From assembly GCF_902774605.1 (NCBI RefSeq), contig NZ_CACYJE010000011.1, positions 1 to 36,735 of the forward strand: a stretch of 36,735 nucleotides of DNA, written 5' to 3'. Below the pieces are notes generated by a model. That model saw only the letters and a list, made by a program, of their open reading frames with translations, did no database searches and was not told the DNA's origin. The translations under genes were made by a program, and so were the position numbers. Numbering within the stretch: position 1 is the first letter of the stretch; every line of letters begins with the position of its first letter. Source of the stretch: an uncultured Methanobrevibacter sp. GTDB taxonomy: Archaea > Methanobacteriota > Methanobacteria > Methanobacteriales > Methanobacteriaceae. Below, in pieces: positions 17,790-25,796 of this stretch.

Positions 17790-18550
17790 ATTTCCGCTCC
17801 ATCCAAGGCATGATTGCATGTGCAGTCTGATGTTTCATCAACATTTCTTATGAAGTTATATATGAGTTCAAGCAATTCAGCCTCCTTTTGCTTGATCATC
17901 TCGAAGACCTCATCGATTGTGAGCTCCTCTTCTGATATTCCGGATGCGTAATTTGACACGATGCATATTGAATTGTAGCAGATTTCCCTTTCGCGTGCCA
18001 GTGTCACCTCAGGCACCCCAGTCATTCCAACAAGGTCTCCACCGAGCATCTTGAACATTTTAATCTCAGCAGGAGTCTCGAATCTTGGCCCTTCAGTGCA
18101 GACGTAGGTTCCTCCAAGGATGACATCTCCACAATCCGCCAGCACGTCCCTGAGCTGTGGACAGTATGCTTCTGTCACGTCAATGTGAACCACCTTATCC
18201 TCGTAGAATGTCTTCTTGCGGTCCTGGGAGAAATCAAGGAAATCGTCCGGTATGACAAATGATCCCGGAGGCATTTCCAGGTTCATTGACCCTACTGAGT
18301 TGGTTGCGATGATTTTTGTCACACCAATTTTCTTCAATGCGTCGATGTTGGCCCGGAAATTAATCCTGTGTGGAGGGATGCTGTGTCCTGAAGCATGGCG
18401 AGGAATGAATGCCACTTTCTTATTGAAGATGTCAAGTATGGACACTTCAACTTCCCCGTAATCTGTTTTCACCAATTGTTTAGTGCATTCATCCGCCTTT
18501 TCAGTTATTTCATAGACTCCACTGCCTCCTATTATGCCGATCATGGTCAT
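17786..18550 (-). CDS. S-methyl-5'-thioinosine / 6-oxopurine nucleoside phosphorylase (MTAP family)
   Basis: A protein of 254 residues in the PNP/MTAP family, which cleaves purine nucleosides with phosphate. Landmarks are MIGIIGGSGVYE (phosphate loop), RHASGHSIPPHRINFRAN, NSVGSMN, GPRFETPAEI, MTGVPEVTLARE and SNYASGISEEE. Adenine-specific MTAP enzymes have Asp at the base-recognition position in the last motif; here the sequence is S-N-Y, with Asn, which is typical of 6-oxopurine enzymes. That fits the archaeal route in which methylthioadenosine is first deaminated and methylthioinosine is then phosphorolysed. The specificity is inference; the family is certain. It starts just downstream of the rtcB stop and overlaps the flavoprotein start by 4 nt. 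A second in-frame ATG lies two codons in. The tail after about residue 238 (C-x-C) is unusual. Confidence 0.88.
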   Translation of the reverse strand: MTMIGIIGGSGVYEITEKADECTKQLVKTDYGEVEVSILDIFNKKVAFIPRHASGHSIPPHRINFRANIDALKKIGVTKIIATNSVGSMNLEMPPGSFVIPDDFLDFSQDRKKTFYEDKVVHIDVTEAYCPQLRDVLADCGDVILGGTYVCTEGPRFETPAEIKMFKMLGGDLVGMTGVPEVTLAREREICYNSICIVSNYASGISEEELTIDEVFEMIKQKEAELLELIYNFIRNVDETSDCTCNHALDGAEI

Positions 18551-19999
18551 CTACCCCTTGCATACTGATAATGGTTTGACTTTTGCAACGAGCTTTGCGA
18601 TTCCTGTGCTGTCGGACACTCTCACTACTGAGTCAACGTCCTTGTATGCGCCAGGGGCTTCCTCTTCTATGACGTGTTTGCTTGTTGCCTTTATCCTGAT
18701 TCCCTTATCGTTCAAATCCTTGGTGATTTCATCAGCGTCATAATCCTTCTTGGCCTTGGACCTTGACAGCACCCTTCCGGCTCCGTGAGCGGTGGATCCG
18801 AATGTTTCCTCCATTGCGGTTTCAGTGCCGTGCAGCACGTATGATGCGGTTCCCATTGTTCCAGGTATGAGCACTGGCTGGCCAACTGCCCTGTATTTTT
18901 CAGGCACTTCTTCCCTGCCTGGTCCGAATGCTCTTGTTGCTCCCTTACGGTGAACCAGCAGGTCCTCTTCACGATTGTATACTTTGTGAGTTTCCATTTT
19001 AGCGATATTGTGAGCTACATCATATACAATATCCATCTCCATTTCTTTAGCGGTTTTTCCAAGAACTTCCTCGAAGGTTTCACGTATCCAATGGGTCATC
19101 ATCTGACGGTTGGCCCAGGCATAGTTTGCCGCTGCCGCCATTGCCTGAATATAGTTCTGCGCTTCCTTGGAATCAAGGGGTGCGCATGCGAGTTGCCTGT
19201 CTGCCAGGTTGATTTTATAGTTCTTGTATGCCTTGTCCATTATCCTCAAGTAATCAGAGCAGATTTGGTGTCCGCATCCACGGGAGCCTGAGTGGATCAT
19301 TATGACTATCATTCCCTTTTCAAGGCCGTATACCTTTGCGACTTCCTCATTGTAGATTTCATCGACTATCTGGATTTCAAGGAAGTGGTTTCCTGAACCG
19401 AGTGAACCCAATTGTGGAATTCCTCTCTTTTTGGCCTTGTCTGAGACTATGCTTGAATCGGCATCAACCATTCTTCCGTTTTCCTCAAGCACATCCAAAT
19501 CCTCAGGCCATCCGTAGCCGTTGTTGACTGCCCATTCGGCACCGTAATCCAATACGTCGTTGATTTCATCCTTTTCAAGGCGTATCTTTCCCTTGCTTCC
19601 AACGCCTGATGGGATGTTCTCGAACAGCTTTTCGGTGAGCTCATCCAAGTGTCCCTCAACGTCTTCCAGTGTCAGGTTGGATTTGATCAGTCTCACTCCG
19701 CAGTTTATGTCGAATCCGACTCCGCCAGGTGAGACTATTCCGTTTCTTAGGCTGAATGCTGCCACTCCACCTATCGGGAAGCCGTATCCGAAATGGATGT
19801 CCGGCAATCCAATGGAGTATCTTTGAACACCAGGTAGGCAAGCCACGTTGACTATCTGTTCGATTGCACCTTCCTCAAGCTCGTCAATGTACTCGTCTGC
19901 AATGTAGAATCTTCCGGAGGCTCTCATGTTCTTGTTGTATGAGCCCGGAATCTCGTAAACATTATCCTTAACTTTTTTAATTTCATCTTTAATGCTCAT
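18551..19999 (-). CDS. rtcB: RNA-splicing ligase RtcB
   Basis: A protein of 482 residues. RtcB joins RNA 2',3'-cyclic phosphate ends to 5'-OH ends using GTP and Mn2+, and in archaea it seals tRNA exons after intron removal. The expected active-site residues are all present: D97 and C100 in GFDINC, H205 in GSGNHF, H236 in [10 protein letters not shown]330 in YDVAHN, and the guanylylated H405 in [13 protein letters not shown]. No intein interrupts the gene, although inteins are common in archaeal rtcB. I chose the ATG at 19999 over an upstream GTG at 20008 because GTGAT lies just before it and the upstream codons extend beyond family length. It heads the compact group running to 16885. Its activator archease is encoded two genes upstream. 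Confidence 0.97.
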   Translation of the reverse strand: MSIKDEIKKVKDNVYEIPGSYNKNMRASGRFYIADEYIDELEEGAIEQIVNVACLPGVQRYSIGLPDIHFGYGFPIGGVAAFSLRNGIVSPGGVGFDINCGVRLIKSNLTLEDVEGHLDELTEKLFENIPSGVGSKGKIRLEKDEINDVLDYGAEWAVNNGYGWPEDLDVLEENGRMVDADSSIVSDKAKKRGIPQLGSLGSGNHFLEIQIVDEIYNEEVAKVYGLEKGMIVIMIHSGSRGCGHQICSDYLRIMDKAYKNYKINLADRQLACAPLDSKEAQNYIQAMAAAANYAWANRQMMTHWIRETFEEVLGKTAKEMEMDIVYDVAHNIAKMETHKVYNREEDLLVHRKGATRAFGPGREEVPEKYRAVGQPVLIPGTMGTASYVLHGTETAMEETFGSTAHGAGRVLSRSKAKKDYDADEITKDLNDKGIRIKATSKHVIEEEAPGAYKDVDSVVRVSDSTGIAKLVAKVKPLSVCKG

Positions 20000-20102
20000 A
20001 ATAATCACTAAAAAATTATGTTTTAATATTTATTTGTGGTGTTTTAATAAGGTTTTGGTGAATTGAATGGTTAAGCAGGTATTTGAAAATTAAATGAAAA
20101 AA

Positions 20103-20423
20103 TCATTTCCTAAACAGTGCTGATATCCCGGCCACCATGAGGAATATTGCGCTTATTATGTTGATGTGTGCTGAACCCACTATCACGAACATTGTGGCGA
20201 TGATGAATCCGACTCCTGCGATTTCAGCGTTTTTCCTGACATAGTATGTTGATGCCAATGCCAACAGTGAGGCAAGGATTGCAATGAGGCCCAAAAATGG
20301 TGTGTGGGCTTTTGGGAACTGCTCAAGAAATATCAGAAATGATCCGGAGAATATTCCGATGACTGATCCTATCAATCCAAGTGCTGTTTCGAAATTTCTT
20401 GAGATTACTTTTGTTCTTTTCAT
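20103..20423 (-). CDS. Small four-helix membrane protein, DUF4064-like
   Basis: A protein of 106 residues dominated by four predicted transmembrane segments at about 13-32, 43-61, 67-84 and 86-103, with a short basic N-terminus (MKRTKVISR) and a basic end (LFRK). The pattern of Gly-rich first helix, LGLIAILASLLALAS second helix, YYVRKNAEIAG turn and AG-rich last helix resembles the DUF4064 family of small archaeal and bacterial membrane proteins, whose function is unknown. It lies between rtcB and the archease gene on the same strand. The 35-nt gap from archease suggests co-transcription; about 100 nt separate it from rtcB. Any role in RNA repair is unsupported. The gene is probable and the family assignment moderate. 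Confidence 0.7.
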   Translation of the reverse strand: MKRTKVISRNFETALGLIGSVIGIFSGSFLIFLEQFPKAHTPFLGLIAILASLLALASTYYVRKNAEIAGVGFIIATMFVIVGSAHINIISAIFLMVAGISALFRK

Positions 20424-20458
20424 GGTTAATAGTATATGTTATTATATTATATATTTTT

Positions 20459-20872
20459 CTACAAGTCCACAATGGCCTGCAGTTGCCATTGCGTTTCCCT
20501 TTTAACGTCCATCTTGTGGAAGGTTATTGCCTTTATCTCGGTTTTCCTCTCATGCCTGTCCCAATCGATTCCCTCTCCCTTGATTGTTGCCCTGAGTGTC
20601 AGGTCATCATCGATTTCCACATGAAATTCGCTGAAAAGCATGAATTCAACCTCATGGTAGAACAGCAGTTCCTCCAGGTAATCATACAGCAATGATATCT
20701 CATCCTCTGAACGTATCTTGAATGTTATCTCTCTTTCCGCTTTAATGTCGGATGTGTCTGAGATTATGTTGAATATTGCAAGTCCTGCATTTTCAAATGC
20801 CTCATTCAAAGTTTCCCCATATGACTTGAAGCCGATATCGGCTGTTACATCGAAATACTCGTACTTTTTCAT
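20459..20872 (-). CDS. Archease (RtcB activator)
   Basis: A protein of 137 residues, the usual archease size. Archease speeds RtcB guanylylation and broadens its nucleotide use during tRNA splicing. The start MKKYEYFDVTADIGFKSYG matches the family's (HT)ADxGxxxYG opening with its metal-binding Asp, followed by TLNEAFENAGLAIFNII, the central DEISLLYDYLEELLF helix and the C-terminal KAITFHKMDV, ending in IVDL. The start at 20872 is supported by GGAG at 20881-20884 with 8 nt spacing and by family alignment; an in-frame upstream ATG at 20902 adds ten unrelated residues. Its presence within 1 kb of rtcB on the same strand repeats a well-known association. It may be transcribed from the TATA box near 20930. 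Confidence 0.95.
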   Translation of the reverse strand: MKKYEYFDVTADIGFKSYGETLNEAFENAGLAIFNIISDTSDIKAEREITFKIRSEDEISLLYDYLEELLFYHEVEFMLFSEFHVEIDDDLTLRATIKGEGIDWDRHERKTEIKAITFHKMDVKRETQWQLQAIVDL

Positions 20873-20920
20873 GATTTTTTCTCCAAAAATAATACTAATC
20901 ACACGCTCTCTCGCACTTGC

Positions 20921-20936
20921 TTTATATTATATTTTC
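20921..20936. promoter_or_regulatory. Shared divergent TATA region between archease and the 58-residue ORF
   Basis: TTTATATTATATTTTC reads as a TATA box on either strand. Leftward it would start transcription near 20900, giving archease a leader of about 28 nt with its GGAG. Rightward it would start near 20950-20955, a few bases before the ATG at 20962. It is the only good TATA candidate in the 89-nt gap. Confidence 0.45.
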
Positions 20937-20961
20937 AACCACCTTAAATATAGTGATTAAA

Positions 20962-21138
20962 ATGATAGGCAATAATGACACCACAATACAAGTAGACTTA
21001 AGAAAGAGAAGTTCAATAAAAGATGAAATTGCATTCAGCAATCTAGACGTTCAATCTTGCATGGTAATGCTTGTAGTGATGACAGCGTTACTTTTATCTG
21101 TTATTTCTGTTGCAGCCGCCAATGCGCCGATTATCTAA
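20962..21138 (+). CDS. Small single-pass membrane protein, unknown function
   Basis: A protein of 58 residues that I do not recognise. The N-terminal 32 residues are polar and charged (MIGNNDTTIQVDLRKRSSIK, then DEIAFSNLD). A hydrophobic helix at about residues 33-52 (CMVMLVVMTALLLSVISVAA) follows, and the protein ends ANAPII. The predicted topology is cytoplasmic N-terminus and short extracytoplasmic tail, that is, a tail-anchored-like small protein. The AAANA before the end would also fit an odd signal-type cleavage site. The longer frame starting at 20917 is rejected because it would begin before the TATA region. The gene has its own likely promoter, sits alone and has nothing in frame beyond it. 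Coding potential is moderate; homologue conservation would settle it. Confidence 0.5.
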   Translation: MIGNNDTTIQVDLRKRSSIKDEIAFSNLDVQSCMVMLVVMTALLLSVISVAAANAPII

Positions 21139-21243
21139 TTGGCAGGATATTAAAAAAATAAAATACCAAACCCTTAAAAATAATGGTTGCAACATTAGAT
21201 CTATGAGCTTGCCATGCAAAATCTATTTCTAATGTTTAAACAG

Positions 21244-21251
21244 AAAAAAAA
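21244..21251 (-). terminator. T8 terminator after cdc6
   Basis: The minus strand has a run of eight T about 33 nt beyond the cdc6 stop. No clear hairpin precedes it; U-tracts alone can terminate archaeal transcription. Confidence 0.45.
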
Positions 21252-21283
21252 CTAATTTCCCAAGTTGAATTTACAGGAAACAT

Positions 21284-22393
21284 TTAAAAATCATATTCAT
21301 CGGGGTTGAAACGCAATATAATTTCACGAGAATTCCCAACAGCCCCTTTTCCTGTAAATTTAGTATCGATTAATCTTACGAATTCAAGCTTGTCCAATGC
21401 CCTTGCGCATGAGGCGTAGCTGCCACCTGTTTTTTGCTTGAATATCTTTGACAGTTCGCCTGCAGTGTACAGGCCATCGTAATCAGCAATCATCCTCAAC
21501 ACTGTTTTTTCACTTTCAGTCAATGTCTTCAATGTCTCGACGATGTTGATTGAAACAAGTGAGTCGATTGCCTTTTCATAGTGCTCCTGTGTGATTTCAC
21601 GGCTCGCATCGGCTTCTGCAATGTTTCCGCAGCTTCTCAATAGGTTGATGCCGACCCGCAGGTCACCGTTTTCAAGGGTGTACATTGCAATCTGCTCTAG
21701 TATCTCATCTGAGAGGACATTAGGGTAGAATCCTGCCTTTACACGGTCACGGAGAATATCTTCGATTTCAGAATAAGTGTATAATGGGAATGTTATCTCC
21801 TGAGGTATGAAGACTGTGTTGACATTCTTGTCGAAGGCGTACTTGAACTCCAAGTCTGAGAGTATTGCAAAGATTGAGGTTTTGACTCCAGGGTATTCCT
21901 CATATGCCCTGAGCAAATCATACACTACCTTGTTAGCGTTTTTTGACTGGAATAGATAGTTGATGTCGTCGAATGCAACGACCAGCGCCCTTGAGTTTTT
22001 CTGAAGCTCCCTCATTATCTGGTCATAGATTCTTGCGAATGGAACTCCGGTTTCGGGTGGGGCGTATCCGAATATTTTCTTGTATATCTGTGAGAATATT
22101 CCAAAGCGTGTGGTGTGCATCTGGCAGTTGACGTATACGCATGAGACCTTTTCTGTGTTTTTTTCAACAAGTTCGAAGACTTTCCTCATTGCAGTTGTCT
22201 TTCCTGTGGCCGGTGAGCCTAGGACTACTGCATTTGATGGTTGGCCTCCCCTCATTGCAGGCCTTATTGCCATTGCCATCGCTTCCATTTGTGTGTCCCT
22301 GAAATTGTAGTTTGGGGGCATGTAATCCGGGTCGAAAGCGTTTATGTTTTGAAACAGACTTTCATCATACATTAAAATATCTTCTATTCCCAT
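21284..22393 (-). CDS. cdc6: Cdc6/Orc1-family replication initiator ATPase
   Basis: A protein of 369 residues, normal for archaeal Orc1/Cdc6, which binds origin repeats and helps load the MCM helicase. AAA+ landmarks are Walker A GSPATGKT (59-66), Walker B VVAFDDIN (D142-D143; Asp-Asp rather than Asp-Glu), the sensor 1 region AILSDLEF (about 176-183) and sensor 2 GDLRVGINLLR with R246. The last 75 or so residues form a winged helix (LTESEKTVLRMIADYDGLYT, ELSKIFKQ, SYASCARALDKLEFVRLI), the DNA-binding domain. It lies 33 nt after mptE in an AT-rich gap that may hold its own TATA (TTATAATATAAT), so it could be read from both promoters. I see no obvious origin-recognition repeat array beside it, which suggests a secondary paralogue or a distant origin (inference). 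Confidence 0.95.
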   Translation of the reverse strand: MGIEDILMYDESLFQNINAFDPDYMPPNYNFRDTQMEAMAMAIRPAMRGGQPSNAVVLGSPATGKTTAMRKVFELVEKNTEKVSCVYVNCQMHTTRFGIFSQIYKKIFGYAPPETGVPFARIYDQIMRELQKNSRALVVAFDDINYLFQSKNANKVVYDLLRAYEEYPGVKTSIFAILSDLEFKYAFDKNVNTVFIPQEITFPLYTYSEIEDILRDRVKAGFYPNVLSDEILEQIAMYTLENGDLRVGINLLRSCGNIAEADASREITQEHYEKAIDSLVSINIVETLKTLTESEKTVLRMIADYDGLYTAGELSKIFKQKTGGSYASCARALDKLEFVRLIDTKFTGKGAVGNSREIILRFNPDEYDF

Positions 22394-22426
22394 GTTATCA
22401 TATTATATTATAATTATTATAAAAAA

Positions 22427-23146
22427 CTATTCTTTGAGGTTTATGACTTCCACGTTCTCGTTGTCGCATATCCATTGTGTGAATTTCTCTGCGTATTTGA
22501 GTTTCTTGGCTTTGAAATCATCTGCCCTTGCGGTTTCGGTTTCAATGTTCGGCCTTGAGTATCTGGTGACGATATCTCCGAAGTCCATTCCTGCCAGCAT
22601 GATTTGGGATGCTCCCAGTGCGACTGATAGGAACAATGCCCTGTCCCCGTCGGTGAATCCTCCGAAGTTGTAGAGGTTTCCCACCGGCTGTGCCTGGGTG
22701 GTTCCGAGGACGTTGTTGAAAAATGATGTTGCGCTTGCAATCTTGTCGATGTTGTCTCCGTGGGCATGGATGATTATGTTTGCTCCTCGTATGTTTGCAA
22801 GGAGTATGTCGTCGAGCTTGCCGTCAAGATCGGTTGCGACTATATCCGGCACGAGCCTTTCCTCTATTAGTGCTGTTGTTGCCCCGTCGGCAGCAACCAA
22901 TACGTAATCCCTTAGGTCATATTCCTTTTTGAGAAGTTGAATGTGCTCCTTAAGTGACGGTCCGGCTCCGAATACTATGTATTTATCAGAAAATCCAACG
23001 ATTGCTGATAGGTCATCCAGTGTCAGGCATCCTTCAGTGGAAAGTATTTCATCGAGCAGTTTTGCGGATTCCTCATCGTTTTTGCGTGAAAATCCGAAGT
23101 CGTCTAAAATTTCAGCGTAGTATTTTTCCCAAAGTCCAAATTCCAT
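22427..23146 (-). CDS. mptE: 6-hydroxymethyl-7,8-dihydropterin diphosphokinase, MptE type (DUF115)
   Basis: A protein of 239 residues matching the archaeal MptE family, which transfers diphosphate from ATP to 6-hydroxymethyl-7,8-dihydropterin. This step belongs to the biosynthesis of tetrahydromethanopterin, the one-carbon carrier of methanogenesis. Family landmarks are YIVFGAGPSLKEH (nucleotide-binding loop, about 56-68), VLVAADGATTALIE, DIVATDLDGK, IIIHAHGDN and LYNFGGFTDGDRA, followed by IMLAGMDFGD. The ATG at 23146 fits the family length. It is probably the first gene of a short transcript with cdc6. The coupling of a methanogenesis-cofactor gene to a replication initiator is likely incidental. 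It supports the methanogen assignment of the window. Confidence 0.93.
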   Translation of the reverse strand: MEFGLWEKYYAEILDDFGFSRKNDEESAKLLDEILSTEGCLTLDDLSAIVGFSDKYIVFGAGPSLKEHIQLLKKEYDLRDYVLVAADGATTALIEERLVPDIVATDLDGKLDDILLANIRGANIIIHAHGDNIDKIASATSFFNNVLGTTQAQPVGNLYNFGGFTDGDRALFLSVALGASQIMLAGMDFGDIVTRYSRPNIETETARADDFKAKKLKYAEKFTQWICDNENVEVINLKE

Positions 23147-23282
23147 TTTTTAAACCTCACTATATTATATATTAACAGTTTAATTTGATAAATAATTTAT
23201 CATTTACAGGGTAAAGTAAAAATTGATTTTAACTCGTTATATTGCAAACTAAAAGCAATAATTATCCATATTGATACATAGC

Positions 23283-23292
23283 TTTATATAAA
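23283..23292 (+). promoter_or_regulatory. TATA box giving a nearly leaderless transcript
   Basis: TTTATATAAA is a close match to the archaeal TATA consensus. Transcription about 26 nt downstream of its centre would begin near 23313, only about 5 nt before the ATG at 23318. No Shine-Dalgarno is present, consistent with a leaderless message. Confidence 0.55.
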
Positions 23293-23317
23293 ACTGAATT
23301 TATACCCTTAAATACTC

Positions 23318-24253
23318 ATGAGTGAGAATTATTTGATTTCCGGAAATCCTAAAAATATTAGGAGAGCATATGAAATAATATTGAGAATCCCTCATGTCAA
23401 CGACCGAACCGCCAAATACTCATCAATGGCACTGCTTCGAAGACAGCATGAGTATCTGGAATTGCCCGGAGAGTATGAAACAAGATATCCTACAGAAGTC
23501 GTGTTTCCAAATATGGATAATGGCCGAATGGATGATTTGTATTCAGTTAAGGAGGGCATGCTGATTAATCTTGAGGAAGAAACAATGGATGTTAGTGAGA
23601 AAACATTGAGGAAAATTGCCCGCTATAGGGTTTTTGGAGATTTTGTATATTCCAAATATGTTTATAGTGCAATAATTTGCCACAAAGACCCTAAAAATTA
23701 TCCCAAAGAATTTAAACTAACCGATACAGACATTTTGAGGCCACATTACATATATTTTCCACAAGAGACACTTTGGAAAAAATATGAAAACCTTATAAGG
23801 AAAATTGAACAAAAAGAAAAATTAAGTGAAAGGGAAATATTGGACATTGCATTTGTTCCAAAGTTTATTTCAAAAGAGGATGCACCCTTTGTTACTGAAT
23901 CATTATGCCTCAGGTTCAAAGAGGTTGAAATTGATGATAAGCTTTTAAGGATTGATGTGGGATGTATATTGGGTGCCATGGTGTTGAAAAATATCGACAG
24001 TGAAACAAAACAGATTAAATTATTGGAGAGGATTGGCATGAGACAAATCAACAATGACATTAAAATTTTAGTCCAAGACGAATTTGGTGACGAGCTTAGA
24101 GAAGTGGAAGAAGAAAACTTTAAATTAAAACAAAAAATGAATCAACAAAAACAAGAAATGAAATCAACCATTGAGAAATTAAACAAAATGGAAGATTTAA
24201 ACACTCCTCAAGCAAGAGAATTGCTGAACACTATTTTGATGATTATGAGATGA
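23318..24253 (+). CDS. Rpn/PD-(D/E)XK nuclease-like protein with C-terminal coiled coil
   Basis: A protein of 311 residues and uncertain function. Residues about 57-115 (PTEVVFPN, RMDDLYSVKEGMLINLEEET, then KIARYRVF and YVYSAIICHKDP) resemble the core of Rpn-type PD-(D/E)XK proteins. An Asp pair (D72-D73) is followed about 13 residues later by a strand with Glu residues (N-L-E-E-E, 84-88), a helix with a KxxRY-like motif and a strand. Rpn homologues are recombination-promoting nucleases, often found as numerous paralogues. Residues about 255-300 are Glu/Lys/Gln-rich and predicted coiled coil (EEENFKLKQKMNQQKQEMK). It is monocistronic, and its stop lies 17 nt from that of the convergent YczE-like gene. 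Nuclease activity is inference; the catalytic Lys is not obvious. Confidence 0.6.
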   Translation: MSENYLISGNPKNIRRAYEIILRIPHVNDRTAKYSSMALLRRQHEYLELPGEYETRYPTEVVFPNMDNGRMDDLYSVKEGMLINLEEETMDVSEKTLRKIARYRVFGDFVYSKYVYSAIICHKDPKNYPKEFKLTDTDILRPHYIYFPQETLWKKYENLIRKIEQKEKLSEREILDIAFVPKFISKEDAPFVTESLCLRFKEVEIDDKLLRIDVGCILGAMVLKNIDSETKQIKLLERIGMRQINNDIKILVQDEFGDELREVEEENFKLKQKMNQQKQEMKSTIEKLNKMEDLNTPQARELLNTILMIMR

Positions 24254-24270
24254 TTATTTTCATCTCCAAA

Positions 24271-24918
24271 TCACTTGTTAACAACATTGACTTCATGACC
24301 AGTGATGTGAGCATAAATGTTGTTGATTTGACGTAGCGTGAACCCTACAAGGAATGCTGAGACTATTGTTCCGACATTCACCGCCCCTAAAATGTTGGTG
24401 TACCATAATCCACACATCACCAACGAGATTATCACCATTGTCGCATCAAAGCCTATCTTGATGGTTGAAAATCTCCAGTCTGTGACAACCGCAACCGCCT
24501 CAACGCATCCCTCACCAGGCAACGGTGCAATGTTTGCCGGCATGTAGACGAATATTCCGAATGCTGTGAGGATTATGCTTACAAGCAGGAATATTGCGCA
24601 CATGAGGATTGACCCGTCAAATGGCACGAATGACACTAGATACAATGCAAGATCTGTGAAGTAGCCGAAAAGAACACAGTTTATCAGCTGAAGCAGCCTT
24701 TTCCGGTGAAATCTCTTCCTTAAAATCAGAAACTGCACAAGTATCAGTGCGGCATTGAATATGAATGTGGTTATTCCAATGTTGATGTTGGTTATTAGTG
24801 CTAGAGAGTAGGATATGGAGCTTATTGGTGTTGTTCCAAGCGTGGAGACTATTGAAAACGCCACACCCAGCGACATTATGAACAGTCCAATTGCAAATGA
24901 GCATATCCTTCTAATCAT
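24271..24918 (-). CDS. YczE/DUF6198-family membrane protein (copy 2)
   Basis: A polytopic membrane protein of 215 residues with about five hydrophobic segments. The pattern of an initial helix with GLFIMSLGVAFSIVSTLGTTP, a TFIFNAALILVQ second helix, a basic RKRFHRKRLLQL loop, VYMPANIAPLPGEG and a final helix is typical of YczE/YitT-related proteins (annotated YczE, YyaS or DUF6198), whose transported substrate is not known. It is a paralogue of the gene immediately upstream (24934-25602), sharing LGVAFSI-S-LG, SSI-Y, IFxxALxxxx and the VxVPxNIxPL turn. The 15-nt gap between them indicates one transcript. Function unassigned, family moderately sure. Confidence 0.78.
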   Translation of the reverse strand: MIRRICSFAIGLFIMSLGVAFSIVSTLGTTPISSISYSLALITNINIGITTFIFNAALILVQFLILRKRFHRKRLLQLINCVLFGYFTDLALYLVSFVPFDGSILMCAIFLLVSIILTAFGIFVYMPANIAPLPGEGCVEAVAVVTDWRFSTIKIGFDATMVIISLVMCGLWYTNILGAVNVGTIVSAFLVGFTLRQINNIYAHITGHEVNVVNK

Positions 24919-24933
24919 AGTATATACTATATT

Positions 24934-25602
24934 TTACATCTTTTTTAAATCTATATGGTTGCCGGTCATTTTGGCATGGATTTTATGGATGTACTTTACG
25001 GTTGTTCCTATGAACAGTGCACCGATTATTGTTCCGATGCCCACGCTTCCGAACTGTCCGAGGAAGCCGTAGCTTAAAATGAGTGCGGTTGCAACTACGC
25101 ACACGTCGAAGTAGATTTTTATCCTGTGGAATGGCTTGTCCGTTACGATCGCTATTGCCTGGGTGACTCCTTCAACGGATAATGGTATGATGTTTGTCGG
25201 CACATAGAAGAAGAGTCCCAAGGCTATAAAAAACACTGAAAGCATTGTCATTAGAAGCGCAATGGCAATGTTGTCCGCCATGGGTATGAAACCTAAAAGC
25301 GCAACTGAAAGGCTTGTGAAGGCTCCGAAGAGTACTCCGACGAACACCTGGAGGAAGTGCTTTTTCTTGAAGTCCCTTTTTAAAAGCAGCAATTCTATCC
25401 CTACAAGTATTGCATGGAATATGAATGTTGCAACTCCTATCTCAACCATCCATATCAGATCCATCGCATATGGAATGGAACTGACCGGCGCTGAGCCCAA
25501 TCCTGATTTTATGGAGAATGCCACCCCCAATGTTATCAGGTACAGGCCGAAAATGTAGTTGAATACCCTTTTTAGTGTTAGCTCCTCTCCGCTGAATTGC
25601 AT
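24934..25602 (-). CDS. YczE/DUF6198-family membrane protein (copy 1)
   Basis: A protein of about 222 residues from the chosen ATG, with five predicted membrane helices. Key segments are VFNYIFGLYLITLGVAFSIK, SGLGSAPVSSIPYAMDL, FIFHAILVGIELLLLKRDFK and FFYVPTNIIPLSVEG. It is the upstream member of a tandem paralogue pair with the gene at 24271. In-frame ATGs also occur at 25650, 25626 and 25623. I favour 25602 because the TATA-like TTTAAATA near 25628-25635 would start transcription just upstream of it, and because it best matches the paralogue's N-terminus. Substrate unknown; a small-solute or cation exporter is possible but unsupported. Confidence 0.76.
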   Translation of the reverse strand: MQFSGEELTLKRVFNYIFGLYLITLGVAFSIKSGLGSAPVSSIPYAMDLIWMVEIGVATFIFHAILVGIELLLLKRDFKKKHFLQVFVGVLFGAFTSLSVALLGFIPMADNIAIALLMTMLSVFFIALGLFFYVPTNIIPLSVEGVTQAIAIVTDKPFHRIKIYFDVCVVATALILSYGFLGQFGSVGIGTIIGALFIGTTVKYIHKIHAKMTGNHIDLKKM

Positions 25603-25663
25603 ACTACAATATTTGGATAGCATCATATTTAAACAGTTGGTAAAAATCATACTACCAAATTAG

Positions 25664-25690
25664 ACAATGCCATAAAATGTACAATGCCAT
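25664..25690. repeat. Direct repeat of ACAATGCCAT between divergent genes
   Basis: The 10-mer ACAATGCCAT occurs at 25664-25673 and 25681-25690 (17-nt period) in the gap between the divergent YczE-like and aminotransferase genes. The spacing of nearly two helical turns is what a dimeric regulator might use. Confidence 0.35.
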
Positions 25691-25796
25691 TTAATCCAAT
25701 ATTGAATAATAATATATTTTAAAAATGTTTAATAAGTATAAAAATTAAAGATATAAATTAGCTTGATGAAGCTTTATACTATTTGGAGGAAATTTA

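Noticed and set aside
21139-21283. Replication origin beside cdc6
   Set aside because: The gap is only 145 nt and shows no repeated origin-recognition-box-like sequence; the upstream gap is 33 nt.
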